DNA of 64,000 nt from Gordius sp. MW1 (GCA_964036665.1 OZ038527.1:8959835-9023834); one strand, 5' to 3'. Numbered from the stretch's first letter, positions 44,700 to 56,685 are shown. Notes: generated from the sequence alone by a model not told the origin. Program-made: numbers and translations.

Positions 44700-45350
44700 T
44701 TGTTGCTGAAACTGAAAATTTTGACACTCAATTAAATAAGTTTAATGCTGATGATACTGCAAACTATTCACCTCCACGCAAAAAACTTATTGTTGATTCT
44801 CAAAATGTTAACGCTTTATCTCCTCCTCTATTTGGTAATTTATATTCATTTGCTGTTATTATTTTTAGATGATTCTACTCAAGAATTTGAACACAAATAC
44901 AACTCATCTCCTGATATTATTTTTTCAAAAAATTTGTGTCCTAAAAGTGCAGTAAATATCTAATTTGTTGATTAATATGGAATATGATGAATTAGAACAC
45001 CAACAAAAATACAAAAGCATCTGATTTTAATAACTTTCATGTACATGAAAAGGCAGTGTTTTCAAATAGTGAACCTAATAACATCTCTCGCCATTTAAAA
45101 CTTCAAATTATAGGTATAAAAATCTTCATATAATTTTGATTTTTTTTATAGGGGCACAAATTAATAATGATTTTGATTTATTGAACACAATTGATAACAC
45201 ACAATATGTGGATCTTGAAACAAGGTTAAACATGGATTCTTGCAAAAATAGTCAACTAATTCTTACTAATCCTCAAAATAGATTATCATATATAATCAAT
45301 CATGGTAATTCTTACGCCTTACTAATAACATACTTATCAAAGTTTAGTTA
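44700..45350 (+). pseudogene. Unidentified coding-like remnants
   Basis: Three protein-like stretches on the forward strand in different frames: FNADDTANYSPPRKKLI near 44740-44800, EFEHKYNSSPDIIFSKNLCP near 44885-44945, and INNDFDLLNTIDNTQYVDLE near 45155-45215. Short AT-rich gaps with gt...ag borders separate them. They are richer in polar residues than the background. No family is recognised. They could be remains of a transposase N-terminus. Confidence 0.3.
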
Positions 45351-45351
45351 A

Positions 45352-46578
45352 AGTGATATTAGTATTTACTTTTTTGTGTAAAAAAGGGTGGGAGTGAAGG
45401 GTAGGCAGCAAAGAAGGATGTAGTTTGAATTTTTTAAGTAAAAACTTTATTTAATTGTTAAAAACACAAGTTATTTTATGTGGTAAACTAATATAATTAG
45501 TTACAGTGTATATTTAACACTAAAAACCAAAAATTTTAACACCTAAAAATTACAAATTATAGTTTTTGACATTAAAAAGTAAATAGCAAGTAATTTTTTA
45601 AAAAAGTTATAATTTTCATGCATGAAAAAACATATTCCATTTTTATATATACAAAGCATTTAGTACCTCAAATTGGTTTGCAGAAGTTGTGGCCTTTGTC
45701 GCTTATAATTAATTTATAAGAGAAAGTGGACTATTTCTCAAATAAGACTATTGCACTAGGAATTCAAATTCATTTTTCACATTCTTAACTATTAATTGTT
45801 AAAAATGAGCATCATCATGCTATCTAGTTTGGTTTAAAATGATTTTTTTAACTTCCTATCTTTTTCTCCCACAATTTGCGCTTAAGTATCTTGCTAAAAA
45901 AATTTAATTAACAATTTGGCTAAAAATAATGTTTTCATTTATCAAAACTTATGCCACTAGCAAAATACACTTTTGATTTTATTTTGGCATAAGAAAAATA
46001 TTAAACAATAATAAAATAATATTTAAAACTGAACAATAAGAAAAAATAAGCATCTTTAGCAGCAATAAAAAATCACTTGTCCATACCTAAATCTTATGAA
46101 ACATTAAAATACAAAAGTTAAAGCATAATTATTCAAAGGAAAAAATCCATTTTTTTAAATCCACTATCTACTCATTATTAACACCTTTATTTTAACATCT
46201 CAGATTCTGTACACGTAGTAATTTTTAATTGTATAGAAATTGCAAAGAGGTTGCCAATAAACGTAACATTCCCATTTAGACATATTTTGATTATGTATGA
46301 CCTCTTCAATTTTTCGTATAATCATTCAGAACTATCACAAATTCTCTATTATTTTTTTTTAATTTTTTTTTAGAATCTGTAAGTAATGAAATTTAGTAAT
46401 ATGACTACTATTTAATTTTATCTACTTGTTATGGAGGATTAATAGGTATTTAATGATATGAGGCACTTTATATATTTATACTCAGACTTAGTTGTTAAAG
46501 TTTTTAATAGGGTAGCGACTAAAAGTAAAAATTAACCGAATTGATGTGCTTCAATAATTGTATTTTTTTGCATTTTAG
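45352..46578. other. AT-rich intergenic stretch before the 53BP1 gene
   Basis: No coding sequence recognised. Any promoter and 5' untranslated exon of the 53BP1 gene would lie here. A T-rich tract and acceptor-like AG at 46561-46578 directly precede the first coding exon, which suggests an upstream non-coding exon. No certain promoter motif was seen. Confidence 0.45.
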
Positions 46579-46586
46579 AGAGCCAA

Positions 46587-49500
46587 ATGGATCAACCACA
46601 AATAGTTGCACAAACCGCCATTTCCACTGCTTCTTCGTAAGTTATATAATGCTTTTTAGATGATTTTTCTTGACACTAAACCTACCACGGGCAATCAACT
46701 AACCTTTTTCAATTTTTGATTTAGAATTTATGGCACGCATTTAAAGATGCAAGACTTTTTTATATAAGGTCATGGGCGTACGCAGGGGGGGGCAGGGGGG
46801 GGGCGGCTGCCCCCCCCTAATTTTAAACAGGGGGGGGGCGGCTGCCCCCCCCCTAATTTTAAAAATAAGATTTTTTCAATACAAAAACCCTCAAGAATTA
46901 AAAAAAAATTTGTTTTGCCCCCCCCTAATTTTGCTCTGCCCCACCCTCATTAGGCTCTGCCCCACCCTAATGTGGCTCCCCCCCTTCCGAATAGTCGAGA
47001 CCTTTTTTTTCTTTTTTTTTTTTTTTTTTTGCTCTCAGTAGAATTTTTGGTAAGGAAAAATTTTGGATTTGGATAGTCGAGACCTTTTTTTTTTTTTTTT
47101 TTTTTTGCTCTCAGGAAAATTTTAGAAAAAATTTTTTTTTTTTAATCTGCCCCCCTCTAATTCAAAACCTGCGTACGCCCATGTATAAGGTACATCTCTT
47201 TTTCTAAATTAATTGGCATTCTTGTTAAATTCTGTAAATAACTCGCCTGTCTTATCTACTACCAGCGGTCTTTTCGCCTTCAATTGCCTTTTACCCTCCA
47301 ATGTACTTATAAGAAACCCCACGAAAGTTATAATTTAACACCACTTAAAGAGTTTTAGATTTAGAGATTTGGTTTTTTAGAGTTTTCATAATTATGATTT
47401 GCCTCAATACTTTTGAAGATATAAGCGTGTGGGGTCCTATGAACCCCATGGTCAATAATTAAGAAAGTTTTTTTTTATTTTTTATCAAAATTTTTTTTTA
47501 TTTTTTACTTTAAAATAGTAATTTAAGCATGTGTATAACATTTGGATCAATATCGCTAGTTATATTTGTTTATAGAAAACAAGATTTTCGTGCAATAGGC
47601 GTCAAAACCCTGTCTGTGTTGATCACACTATAATATTTTGCGAAAATTGCAGCGAAAAATGCGAAAAAAATGACCATTTTTTAGAGTCTTCTATTTTTTA
47701 CTGTATAATCATTTTATCATGAATGCATGTTTTTTATATTATTCAAACCTTCTTTTAATAAAAAAAACATTTGTTTTTTATTTTTCTACTAACTGTTTGG
47801 TCTCCATTACAAAAATAAACATGTCATTTTGATTTTTATTTATTTTCATTGTGTTTGGTAAATTGCATATAATTTTAGAATTACTATTTATAATTAAATT
47901 ATTTTTTTTTCAAACCTATAAGAGGCTTTAATAAACTTACATTTAAAATTTGAGAATTGTTACTCTATTGGTTTTAAAATTATGATCATTTTAAGAATGG
48001 GGTTTTATAAACCCCATAAGTCACTTCAGGGTTGGGATTTCTATAAGTACATTGGAGGGTTAACTATTTTGCACTTTGTTTTATTAAATTTTTGACTATT
48101 CCAACAATATCAATTTACCTAACAAAATAAATAATATAGATGAAAAAGTATTAAGAGTGACAAAAAATTTTAAATTAATGATGGCTGATCAAAATTGTAT
48201 ACATTTAATTTTTGACAGCACGAAGTAGAAGCTAGATATTTCAATGACTTCAATTTGCCATAATAAAGCTTGGGGTTTTATAAAAAAAACGACACCCCTA
48301 ACGTTTTGTCAGAAATATCAACAGCTAAGTATCAACAATAAAAATAACTATAAATCCATGTCAACGTAAAAAGAATTATTGCAAAGTTAAAAAATCATAA
48401 AAAAGTAAAAATCAAATTTGTGCAAAATATGACATAATTTTGTAATTAAAAAAAATGTCAGGAAAAGGTCTACTTATTGTTATTTAATTCTAAATTAATA
48501 ACTATAAGCTTGTTTAACTAATAAAAATGGTCATTTGACCACCATACATTTCAGTGATGATCTTTTTTAAATTTAATAGAAACGTTGTAGACGGATGTGC
48601 TTCGTCCAATACCAGAAAACAAGTAAAATTTTCAAACTTAAACGTTAATTATTCCTTATAGCTCAGGGCTAAAAAGAAAAGGGGGTTAGTTAAAAGTGAT
48701 CGCCTATCATTCAGGTATATCGAATTATAATAAAAGATCCAATGTTGGTTTTCGTGTATAATATTTTAGTCAAGAAGTGACCAAAAAAGTTCTTAAAAAG
48801 TACGCAACTCAGCAGCATTCGCAAACTACTGGGCCGACCACATTAAGCGGAGCCACTAATCCTCGGTTCTCTTCTGTTTTGGAGCGATTGTACAATGATC
48901 AAAATGGTCCTAGAACATCTTTTCGATTCAAGGAATACCGAGATAGTAATCTTGCTACGCAAAGCAAGGGGAAAGTTAAGAAAACATCTAATCGCAAATC
49001 GGTAGTGGCTAAAAGGACTCCGAGGTCTAAGAAAACGACTAATCAATCCACCAAGAAAAAGGCAGCTGTGGTAAGTTTTGAAGTGGTCAATTGAGATTTC
49101 ACTTTTTTCTAACCTCTTATCTGTTGTAGAAAACGCCAGAACCGGCTCGGACAAATATGCTCACACCTAAAACCCCGACTGAGCTCGGAATTGTCCCATT
49201 GATTATAACTTCAACAAATTCATCCGACGCCTTTAAGCAGGCACCCACTTTTAAAAGTAATTCAAACAAACTGATTGTAATCATAACGATGGGTAGTGGT
49301 TGTGATTGGGGAACTAATTTATATTGGTTTCCAAGTTGAAGCTAGATTTTTTATGGGAACTTCGATTAAGGTCCATTTACGTGTGGTTCTGCTTATCTAA
49401 AAAAATTTAATGCCCTTATCGTTTTGGAAAAATATAAAATCATTTAGAAATCACAAATAAACCAGATTGGGCATTTTTATGGGCCATGTGTTTTATTTAA

Positions 49501-52500
49501 TTAAAATTAAATATTTAATATATGTTTTAGCGAAAACTTTGCCTGTTCTCAATGCTCAAACAAATGACAACGGACCTGGAGAGATAAATATTAATTCGGC
49601 TCCACAACCAAGTATTAGCCGCTTTTTATGTTTTATTAAGGTGTTAATGAATTTTCATTAAAATGAGACAGTTTTAAAGATATTTTGTCTATATGGAAAA
49701 AAAATGTTTATTAAACTACTTGATTCTAGCGATTATTTCGTCCATATACTAGAATCTTTTTAATTACGCTTCAAAAGTATAGTCTTTGATTTATTGGCAA
49801 TTTTTAATATATTTCTAACAAAATATTTTAAAAAAAAAATACGGAATCATATACAAATTTATAATAATTAAAATAAGCCTTTAAAATTGTTCATGAGGCT
49901 AAAAAAGAATAATTTCACTTTAGCAAACCTAAGCTGACTTAGGTACCTAGAAATCTTATAAAATGCTTGTTATTATATAATATAATAAAATCAAGGTTTA
50001 GGTAAGCATAAATTCATGTTCTAAACGCTTGTGCATACCGTTTTAAAAAGATCGGTTCTTGACCTATAATCCCTCGGGTTTTCACCCAAGCACTAGCGCA
50101 TCTCCCGTTTCCATGCAAGGGGCCTGGGATCGAGAAGTCAAAGATATTTACGCTTTCAGTACATACTACACCATAACTAAGAAGTGGCTACGCAGCCAAA
50201 TGGTTGAAGAAATCAAAGGGAACGAAGTAATTTTTACGGTTTCAATTATCCTGGAGGCGTTTTACATCAGACACACTGCTCAGCTTATTTGTTTATTCTC
50301 CCTTTCGTTTGGATATTAATATATTGCGTAAACATTAACATCGAGTTATAAAGTAAATTCAAAAGCATTTGATACAAGCAGATAATTGGGGTGGAAATAG
50401 CCTTCTCCATCCTCGGATGATGTGCAAATATACATTATTACCCCTTTTTATAACAATTTTATTGACTTTGTTTGTATGTAGCCGCTCAATATTAAACTAG
50501 CATACAAGTTAAAAGAATGTCCGAATACGGTTTATTAAGTATTGAAAGATTGGTTTTGTTTGATTTTTTACACGAAGTTTAGCAAAAATATTTTTCGTAT
50601 TCTTTTTCTTGATGTTAAGTCTAAGGTCTATGAAATTATAAATCATGCCTGAAGCTTTATTGAGACACAGAGATTTTTAATGTAATATATTTTGACATTT
50701 TGGGGAAATGGACAACTATATGAGTGTTTTTCTTATAAAAATTTTGCTTTCAAACACGAGTAGACTAGGTATAATAAAACAATTTATATACGACTTATAG
50801 GTTGCGCAAGAGCCATGCTTGATTGATAGTATTGAAGTTACAAGCCTCAACTATACTCCAGCCAACGTTGTTGGGAGGGTGGTGGAACGCCCTTCTTCTG
50901 GAAGTCGCCTTGCGGATATTAGCTCATCCGTTAAAACTGGTAATCTTTAGTTTTAATCATGCGTATCTGTCTACCTAGGAACGAACTATCTCGATGATTT
51001 GTAAGCAGTTTTTGTTATATTATTAAAAATGCTTGTTTTACATAACAAACGTTTGCCGTTTTGTTTTTCAAAATTGGTTAAAGAAGGTTGATTAAGTATA
51101 AAATGGCAAAGTTAGGGTGAGGGTTATCTACATTTCCTCTATAAATACAAAGATTTATTGTATATATTCGATTATGTAGCCGACGATATTCAAATGTACG
51201 AACCCGTTACACCTTCCGTATGCTTTAATTCAACTCTCGTGCAATTTAAAGGGGCCGAGGATGCCATTGTGAAAACTTTGAAACAAACGCGCTTATTCAA
51301 AGCACCACTTAGGCTTAGCCCCAAGCTATCCGGTGACGCTCAACTGGCTAGGCTACATCAATGTTGTGCGGCGCTTAACGTTAAAGCATCCCCTGCGCAA
51401 ATGCGCTCACTTCAGAAAATCCTATACGGCGATGGTAGTAGAGTTGTTAAATTGCTAACCTTCTTCAAACTCCAGACGCGAGCACGCACATGAGTTGCTT
51501 AATATGCGTGTTAGCACAAGATGTGCTCCCTGTTCGATGCACTAAGCAGAACAGTAGCATATAATATGCTCGAGGGCTGAGCAGAAACTCGAGCAGATGG
51601 TAGCTGGGTTGAAGAAAGTTAGCAATTTAACAACTCTAGATGGTAGTATCTAAAATTTGGCGTGCTAATTTAATTTCTAGCGTGATTTATCTCCATCGTT
51701 TTAAATTTTATACGGACTTGGGTTTATGTAAGCTAGGCTGGGTAGTTGCATAATAAAATTTAAGCCGTTATTGGAGGTTTAAATCAAATTACCGTTAATC
51801 TTAGGTATCTAAAAATCTAACAAAAATTAAAAAATTAATGACAGAATGACGAAATGGGGTTCACATTAAAATACTCAAATGTGATTTTGAATTCATAAAC
51901 TAACACTGATATTTTCCTTGTGCAAGAGCCCATCGAAAGCTAAAATATTGCGATTTCCGGCCAACAGAATTAAAATGAGCCTTTTGAGTCATTAAGACTG
52001 GGCTTGAATTTCACTCTACTTCTCGGTCGCTGATATGAAACATTAAACCCTATAGTGCTTTTAATTATTAAAATTTTGTCAAATGCGTTATAAATGTCAT
52101 ATCCATATGCAATACGTAGCTTTTATTAATTAATGCACTGAATATTATAAAGGGCGACCCCCTTGAACCGAGGAAATAATTAATATTTGACTCTAATCAT
52201 TAAAATAAAGACCCTTCAGCAGGTTTAAAAATTATTAATTCAACACGTTTTAAATATGGAATTATGTAAGTTACTAGCTTTTTTCGCTTATAACTGCGTT
52301 TCATATATATTCTCCATATTTAATCGAGTTTATAATCATTGATAGATCCGGAACTGGCTTGTTCACCTGTCCCAATAAATGACATGCGCAAGGGTAGCAT
52401 CATTATAGCGTCCGATTCAAATTCTGCCGTCCCAGAAACAATGGACGAATGTATCCCCACGTCCACCCACGAAAATGACTTGACGCGTACTGCTAAATCT

Positions 52501-55500
52501 AAGCCTAGAATCAGTAGTCCGCGCTTGGTTATAAATAAGTTTCCACCGCCCGCTAACATTAACAATGAACCCCGACTTGCTTCAAACCAAGGTATTTGCA
52601 CTCATTTATGATATCCAAATAAATATGTTAAAAATAAGTTTGAGGAGGCCATTGTAGTTTTTAACTCAAATTTCTATTAATATAAATTTTTTCTCAAAAT
52701 ATTTTAATTGTTTATATTTGATGCTTCATTTGCAGTTATATTTCTGACCGACAAAATTTCCGTAGCATTTAATGTAGAGCAACTCCCACATTCATTTGTT
52801 GTCATGATTGCCTTGTTCGGACTTCGATTTTATTATGCATATAGGAAAAGACGCGATGGTAAATGAGGACGATGTTGCAAAAGCTGCCTCCTTTAATGCA
52901 TCAAAGTCGAAAATATCGAAGCTGGAAAGTGTTATCGAAATTCTCGGTAAACTAAAAATTGAAATGGTTTGGGCCCGGTGGAGGAAAAATTCACACCTCT
53001 ACCCCGGAAAAATTGTGGGCACAACTACCCCTCGAAAAATGGGGAAGAAAACGGGGCAGAAATTTAAGGTTAAATTTGTGGACGGGGATTTGGCTGTATG
53101 CGATGCCTGCGACATTTTACTCACGAAAAGACCATTTTATACTACGTCGAGCGACGTTGACTCGGTTGTCTATGACATGCTTAACATCGAATTTCCCCAC
53201 CATACACCGGTGTTAGCCAATTTATCTACCCCCTCTGACGCTCCCAAAAACAAGGTTTGGTATGAAGAGTGTTTGATCATCAATAACAGTTCCGACGAGA
53301 AAAGTGATGGCCAATCGCCTATGTTGTGCGTCCGAAGGAAGGATGACAAAGGACTTGCCATTGGCAAAGAGGAAGTGCATCGCATATCGTTTGAGCAAAT
53401 CGTTCTTTCGGAAGGGGCTATGAAAGAAGCGGGCTTAGACATGTCTTTCTTGCCCAAGTTGTCTTGCCTGCTACAAGATTTATCGGTGAATAGTGATAAC
53501 GAGATCACGTCAAATCCCTTATCAGAATCTCATAATTCAACGAATAAGGCTCCTAAAAATGACACGTTTAAAATTGACGATAGCACTGAAGGAATTTATC
53601 GAACCCCTACTAAATTGGAACAGGGTGCAATCTCGTGTTCATCTCCCCCACTTCAAGGTATGAAAGACACAACCAAAGCTTGTACTGGGAGACGCCGCAT
53701 TGGTATGTCACCATCCAAAGCCCTTGCCAAAGAACCTACTAAAGCGGACACTCCAAATCTCGCAATCCTAGGGCCGTTATTGCCTAAAGGTTTTAAGTTA
53801 AGAATTTTGATGGTTTTCAAATGGATAAACCATTTCTTTCCAGTAGAAATTCTTTTTTTACGGAACTTTTAAAGAATCCTCTGCTCCCATAGCCTATTAA
53901 ATGGTATTTAGTTAGTTTAAGTAAAGCTAAGTCGTGGTGAGCATAGGTGTCAATCGTTATGTATCAATAGTCATAAACTGTAATGGTTTTTTATAAAACC
54001 AAGTGATAAGATTTTTATAAATTTAAAAGTTTATTTGTACGCAAACAAAGTCATATATATAAACATAAAACAAATAAGACTTATGGGCTAAACACAAAGA
54101 TCTAAATCATTATTGTTTAAATTGGGCCAAGGATCGGCAAATGCTTTAAAGTTGTATTGCACAATACGAATCCCAAGTTGTTATTTGAGTAAAATGGACG
54201 TGGAAATCTCAATTTTGTGGAACGTTTGCGATTTCTTTGAATCTGTGGTCTGTTTACCGAAGGTACCAGAGGAACATGAGGCACAACAACTGTGCTAAAA
54301 GGGCAAATATTTAGGATTTGTTTATTAAACTATTTTGCCCTTTTAAGTCCTAATCAATATATTAATAATATTAAAAATATTGGTAGTTTGTAATATATAT
54401 AATTTGTACTTTGTGATTGCCCTTTAGGATGTAAATTAATAAAACATTTAATTCAGTTAAACTCAAGTTATTAACACTTAGGGAGTCAAATATTTAAAGA
54501 CATCTCCTTTTTGTTGACCCACAAACCGAGTGGCAGTGAAAAGGGTCAGAATAGTGCATCTATTTCAAAAAGTCCAGCAATAAAGAGAGCAACCCGGTCT
54601 AAAGTGAAGTTGCCTTTTTCTTCTAACTCCAACGAAGCCCTCAACTCTACGTCGTCAAATTCATCTTCCAGTTTAAACGAATATCCCACCGTAGAATTTA
54701 ACAAGTATTAACTCCTTTTAAATTGAATTATTAAAAATTTTGTTAAAATGTTATTTACAACGATACGCTGATAAATATTCTTGTGGGCCTACTTGGTTTT
54801 GATCAAGATTGCTAACCACTCAAAAAAATGTACCGAATCAGTTTCAACATCAAAAAAGTTTTTTTACAGAAAATTAACGCAATTTAATAAATTTTGAATA
54901 ATTAATTTATTAAAGTTAAACATTTTAATTCATAAAAAGGATTTTAATTTAAAATTTTTATAGCATTTTCACACATGAAATGATGATTATGCCTATTTAT
55001 TTAATAGAACTAAAAGAAGTTAATATCATATATTAAATCACATAAGTTATTAAATTCTCCTGTAAAAGATGGCATTTGAGTCTGGGTATAATTTTAAATT
55101 TAAATGATTGAGCAGTCTGTGATGTCTATGGCAAATATGACATTTTTTGTGAATTTGTTTAAAGACAATATCTAATCGACCAAATGAATTCGGGGGACGG
55201 TGTGGTTTTGGAGACATTCGACGAATGTCTTAGTACCACCCTAAACAGACGCATAATTTGCGTAGCCGATAGCTACTCCAGGACCGAAAAATATTTGAAA
55301 TGTTTGGCTGCCGACTTCCCTTGCCTATCTCATCTCTACATCATTGAATGCTGCAGGCAAAATAAATTGCTAGGCTACGAAAATTTCACCTTGCCCGCCG
55401 GTAATTTTAAATGCTGGATTGCAAATTTCTTATGTATAAATAAAGGGGCTTCTTAAATTTTAAGTTAGACGAATTTGTAACTTTACACTTCCAGAATCAA

Positions 55501-56669
55501 TTTTAATTTATTGAAAATATATGATTTTCAAGGCAAAAGTATCTTAAAGAATTGCTCATTGTCGAGGAAAAAGATCGGGAACATGTTTAACGCGATCAAG
55601 GTCACGTTCGTACCTGCAAATCCTAGATCCTTGGCTACCGATGAAAAGCTGTGTTTATCTCTACTTCAATCAATGGGATTTCAAGTCACCATTTCTAAAC
55701 TAATTTTGGGTTATTCTTTATTTCATAATAATATATATAGATATATTTATTGGTCACATATAGATTATAGCATAACTTACTGCTACCTATACAAAGACAA
55801 TTGAATTTTTCATTTCTTTGTTTAAGTTAGAGTTGTTGCTAACTTCTTATCAGAGACGGTTTTGCCCCCCAACCTTATTTTTTACTCATTTTCTTACCAG
55901 GGAGGGGGGGCAAAACACCCCCCCCCCCCCATCTCCTTTCTGGTGAGAAAGAGGATAAAAAATAAGGGGGGGGGCGAAACACCCCCCCCCCCCTCTGGTA
56001 AGAAAGGGGGTAAAAAATAGGGGGGGGGGCAAAGTTCTTAATTTATTTATGATATATAATAGGATTAAAATTGCTATCTGCTCAAATTTACTGCTCGAGC
56101 TCCTCCTAAATTTTTTAACAGATTTGGCTGCTTCGACTAACCTCTCAAGCATTTTTAAGTGCTACTGTTAAAACTATTGCACCGAACAGCTAGCACTCAT
56201 TGTGTTAAACTAGCATATTACCCAGCTAGTGCTCGTGCTCGCGTTTTTAGTTGAAGCTACTTAGCAATTTAACAACTATAGTTTAAGTAAAGCTGTCGTG
56301 GTGAGCATAGGTGTCAATCGTTATGTATCAATAGTCATAAACTGTAATTTAAATATATCAATTTGCAACTTGAACGAATTTTTACTCCCCGGATGTCAAA
56401 TTGCATGATAAAAACGTCATTTTTAAACCTTAGAAACATGAATCATGGTAAAAATGGCATATTTTGACGCATGATTTAATATTCGTTGTAATTTTTATCG
56501 TCAAGATCTCAAACCCGACGTCTTAGTGGCCGTGTACAAAAATGATGCTTTGTCTAACAAGGCACGAGAACAAAAAATTCCCCTCGTTTGCATAGAATGG
56601 GTCATTCAATCCCTTATCCACGCCGAGCTTATTCCTTACCATGCGCACGAGAGTTTTTACAACTTCTGA
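46587..56669 (+). CDS. TP53BP1: TP53-binding protein 1 (53BP1) homologue, 13 exons
   Basis: Nuclear adaptor that reads histone marks at DNA double-strand breaks and channels repair towards end joining (known for the family). Coding exons: 46587-46636, 48770-49070, 49130-49256, 49531-49611, 50051-50226, 50801-50939, 51180-51434, 52346-52591, 52845-53789, 54482-54704, 55165-55400, 55533-55709, 56506-56669. Every intron has GT/AG borders and all phases agree, giving about 1,039 residues. At least five SQ/TQ pairs lie in the first 245 residues, fitting the ATM-type sites of the family. Tandem Tudor covers about residues 495-655 and BRCT domains about 777-1039. Human 53BP1 is 1,972 residues, so the N-terminal region is much shorter. 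Exons 1-8 rest on splice logic and lack recognised homology, so they are less certain than 9-13. Introns carry several MITEs. Confidence 0.9.
46771..47183. mobile_element. hAT-like MITE in 53BP1 intron 1
   Basis: 413-bp copy of the GGGCGTACGCAGG family with perfect 16-bp ends (CATGGGCGTACGCAGG and its inverse) and a perfect 8-bp duplication, tataaggt (46763-46770 and 47184-47191). The interior consists of repeated G runs, C runs and T runs, longer than in the 9469 copy. Confidence 0.92.
47294..48059. mobile_element. piggyBac-like MITE in 53BP1 intron 1
   Basis: About 766 bp between inverted ends CCCTCCAATGTACTTATA (left) and their inverse at the right, with matching inner ACCCCA blocks. The right flank is TTAA (48060-48063) and the left flank is TTTA (47290-47293). 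A TTAA target and CCC-starting ends fit piggyBac. No transposase is encoded. Confidence 0.7.
48064..48769. other. Rest of 53BP1 intron 1
   Basis: AT-rich intron sequence. A short stretch at 48581-48620 between an AG and a GT could be read as a mini-exon (NVVDGCASSNTRKQ), but its phase does not fit the flanking exons. Confidence 0.45.
51439..51638. mobile_element. 200-bp hAT-like MITE at the exon 7 splice donor
   Basis: Ends TAGAGTTGTTAAATTGCTAAC and its inverse, matching over about 30 bp with one mismatch. It is flanked by an exact 8-bp duplication, gatggtag (51431-51438 and 51639-51646). The duplication spans the exon 7 end (gatg) and the donor (gtag). A right-end fragment of the same family lies at about 56245-56280. 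Confidence 0.9.
52845..53789 (+). CDS. TP53BP1: 53BP1 exon 9: tandem Tudor module
   Basis: Largest exon of the gene. The first Tudor contains VWARWRKNSHLYPGKI, then KFKVKFVDGDLAVCD and DILL. The second follows with VWYEECLIINN, HRISFEQIVLSEGAM. This matches the layout of the 53BP1 tandem Tudor that binds dimethylated H4 Lys20. From memory of the human protein, the cage residues W1495, Y1502 and D1521 have counterparts here (W of ARW, Y of LYPG, D of VDG), while Y1523 corresponds to Asp. The exon ends with GRRRIGMSPSK, a basic nuclear-localisation-like stretch, and GPLLPK, which leads directly into the BRCT region as in vertebrates. The start is fixed by acceptor atatag at 52841-52844. Confidence 0.92.
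53908..53985 (+). repeat. Intronic direct repeat shared with 56280-56346
   Basis: About 65-70 bp (gtttaagtaaagct ... gtgtcaatcgttatgtatca ... ataaactgtaat) occur in intron 9 and again in intron 12 of the 53BP1 gene, in the same orientation. Confidence 0.85.
54482..56669 (+). CDS. TP53BP1: 53BP1 exons 10-13: tandem BRCT domains
   Basis: C-terminal phospho-peptide-binding BRCT pair. Exon 10 has IFKDISFLLTHK, the start of BRCT1, and a serine-rich insert. Exon 11 opens with QYLIDQMNSGDG and holds CVADSYSRTEKYLKCLA, PCLSHLYIIECC and YENFTLPAG, matching the vertebrate BRCT1 end. Exon 12 starts BRCT2 (NAIKVTFVPANPR). Exon 13 has DVLVAVYKNDALSNKA and IPLVCIEWVIQSLIHAE, with the W-x-x-Q-S/C-L signature, and stops at 56667-56669. 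The K-QY junction across intron 10 matches the vertebrate protein residue for residue. Exon 12 ends at 55709 one base before a GT, which gives the correct phase. Confidence 0.93.
55862..56035. repeat. G-run/C-run fold-back repeat in 53BP1 intron 12
   Basis: Three alternating inverted segments of about 55 bp, each ending in runs of 7-14 G or C around a ttattttttac...ttcttacca core, so the region can fold into strong hairpins. No coding meaning. Confidence 0.8.
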
Positions 56670-56685
56670 ACCAAGGCTTTTATCA

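Noticed and set aside
48581..48620. Extra mini-exon of the 53BP1 gene
   Set aside because: It is bordered by AG and GT, but no frame joins both neighbouring exons, while exon 1 and exon 2 join perfectly without it.
49612..49640. Longer version of 53BP1 exon 4 containing a PIP-box-like QPSISRFL
   Set aside because: Extending the exon to the donor at 49641 puts the next exon in a frame with an immediate stop. The donor at 49612 gives a consistent phase.
52320..52601. Minus-strand open frame opposite 53BP1 exon 8
   Set aside because: Shadow of the exon; the forward frame has acceptor, donor and matching phases.
53658..53663. Alternative exon 9 donor (gtatga) in the 53BP1 gene
   Set aside because: The phase would also fit, but it would remove the basic stretch and the GPLLPK block that aligns with the vertebrate protein before the BRCT domain. 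It could be a minor isoform.
54113..54298. 61-codon open frame between 53BP1 exons 9 and 10
   Set aside because: Exon 9 (ending GPLLPK) joins exon 10 in phase and matches the vertebrate order directly, so no exon is needed here. The frame shows no known motif.
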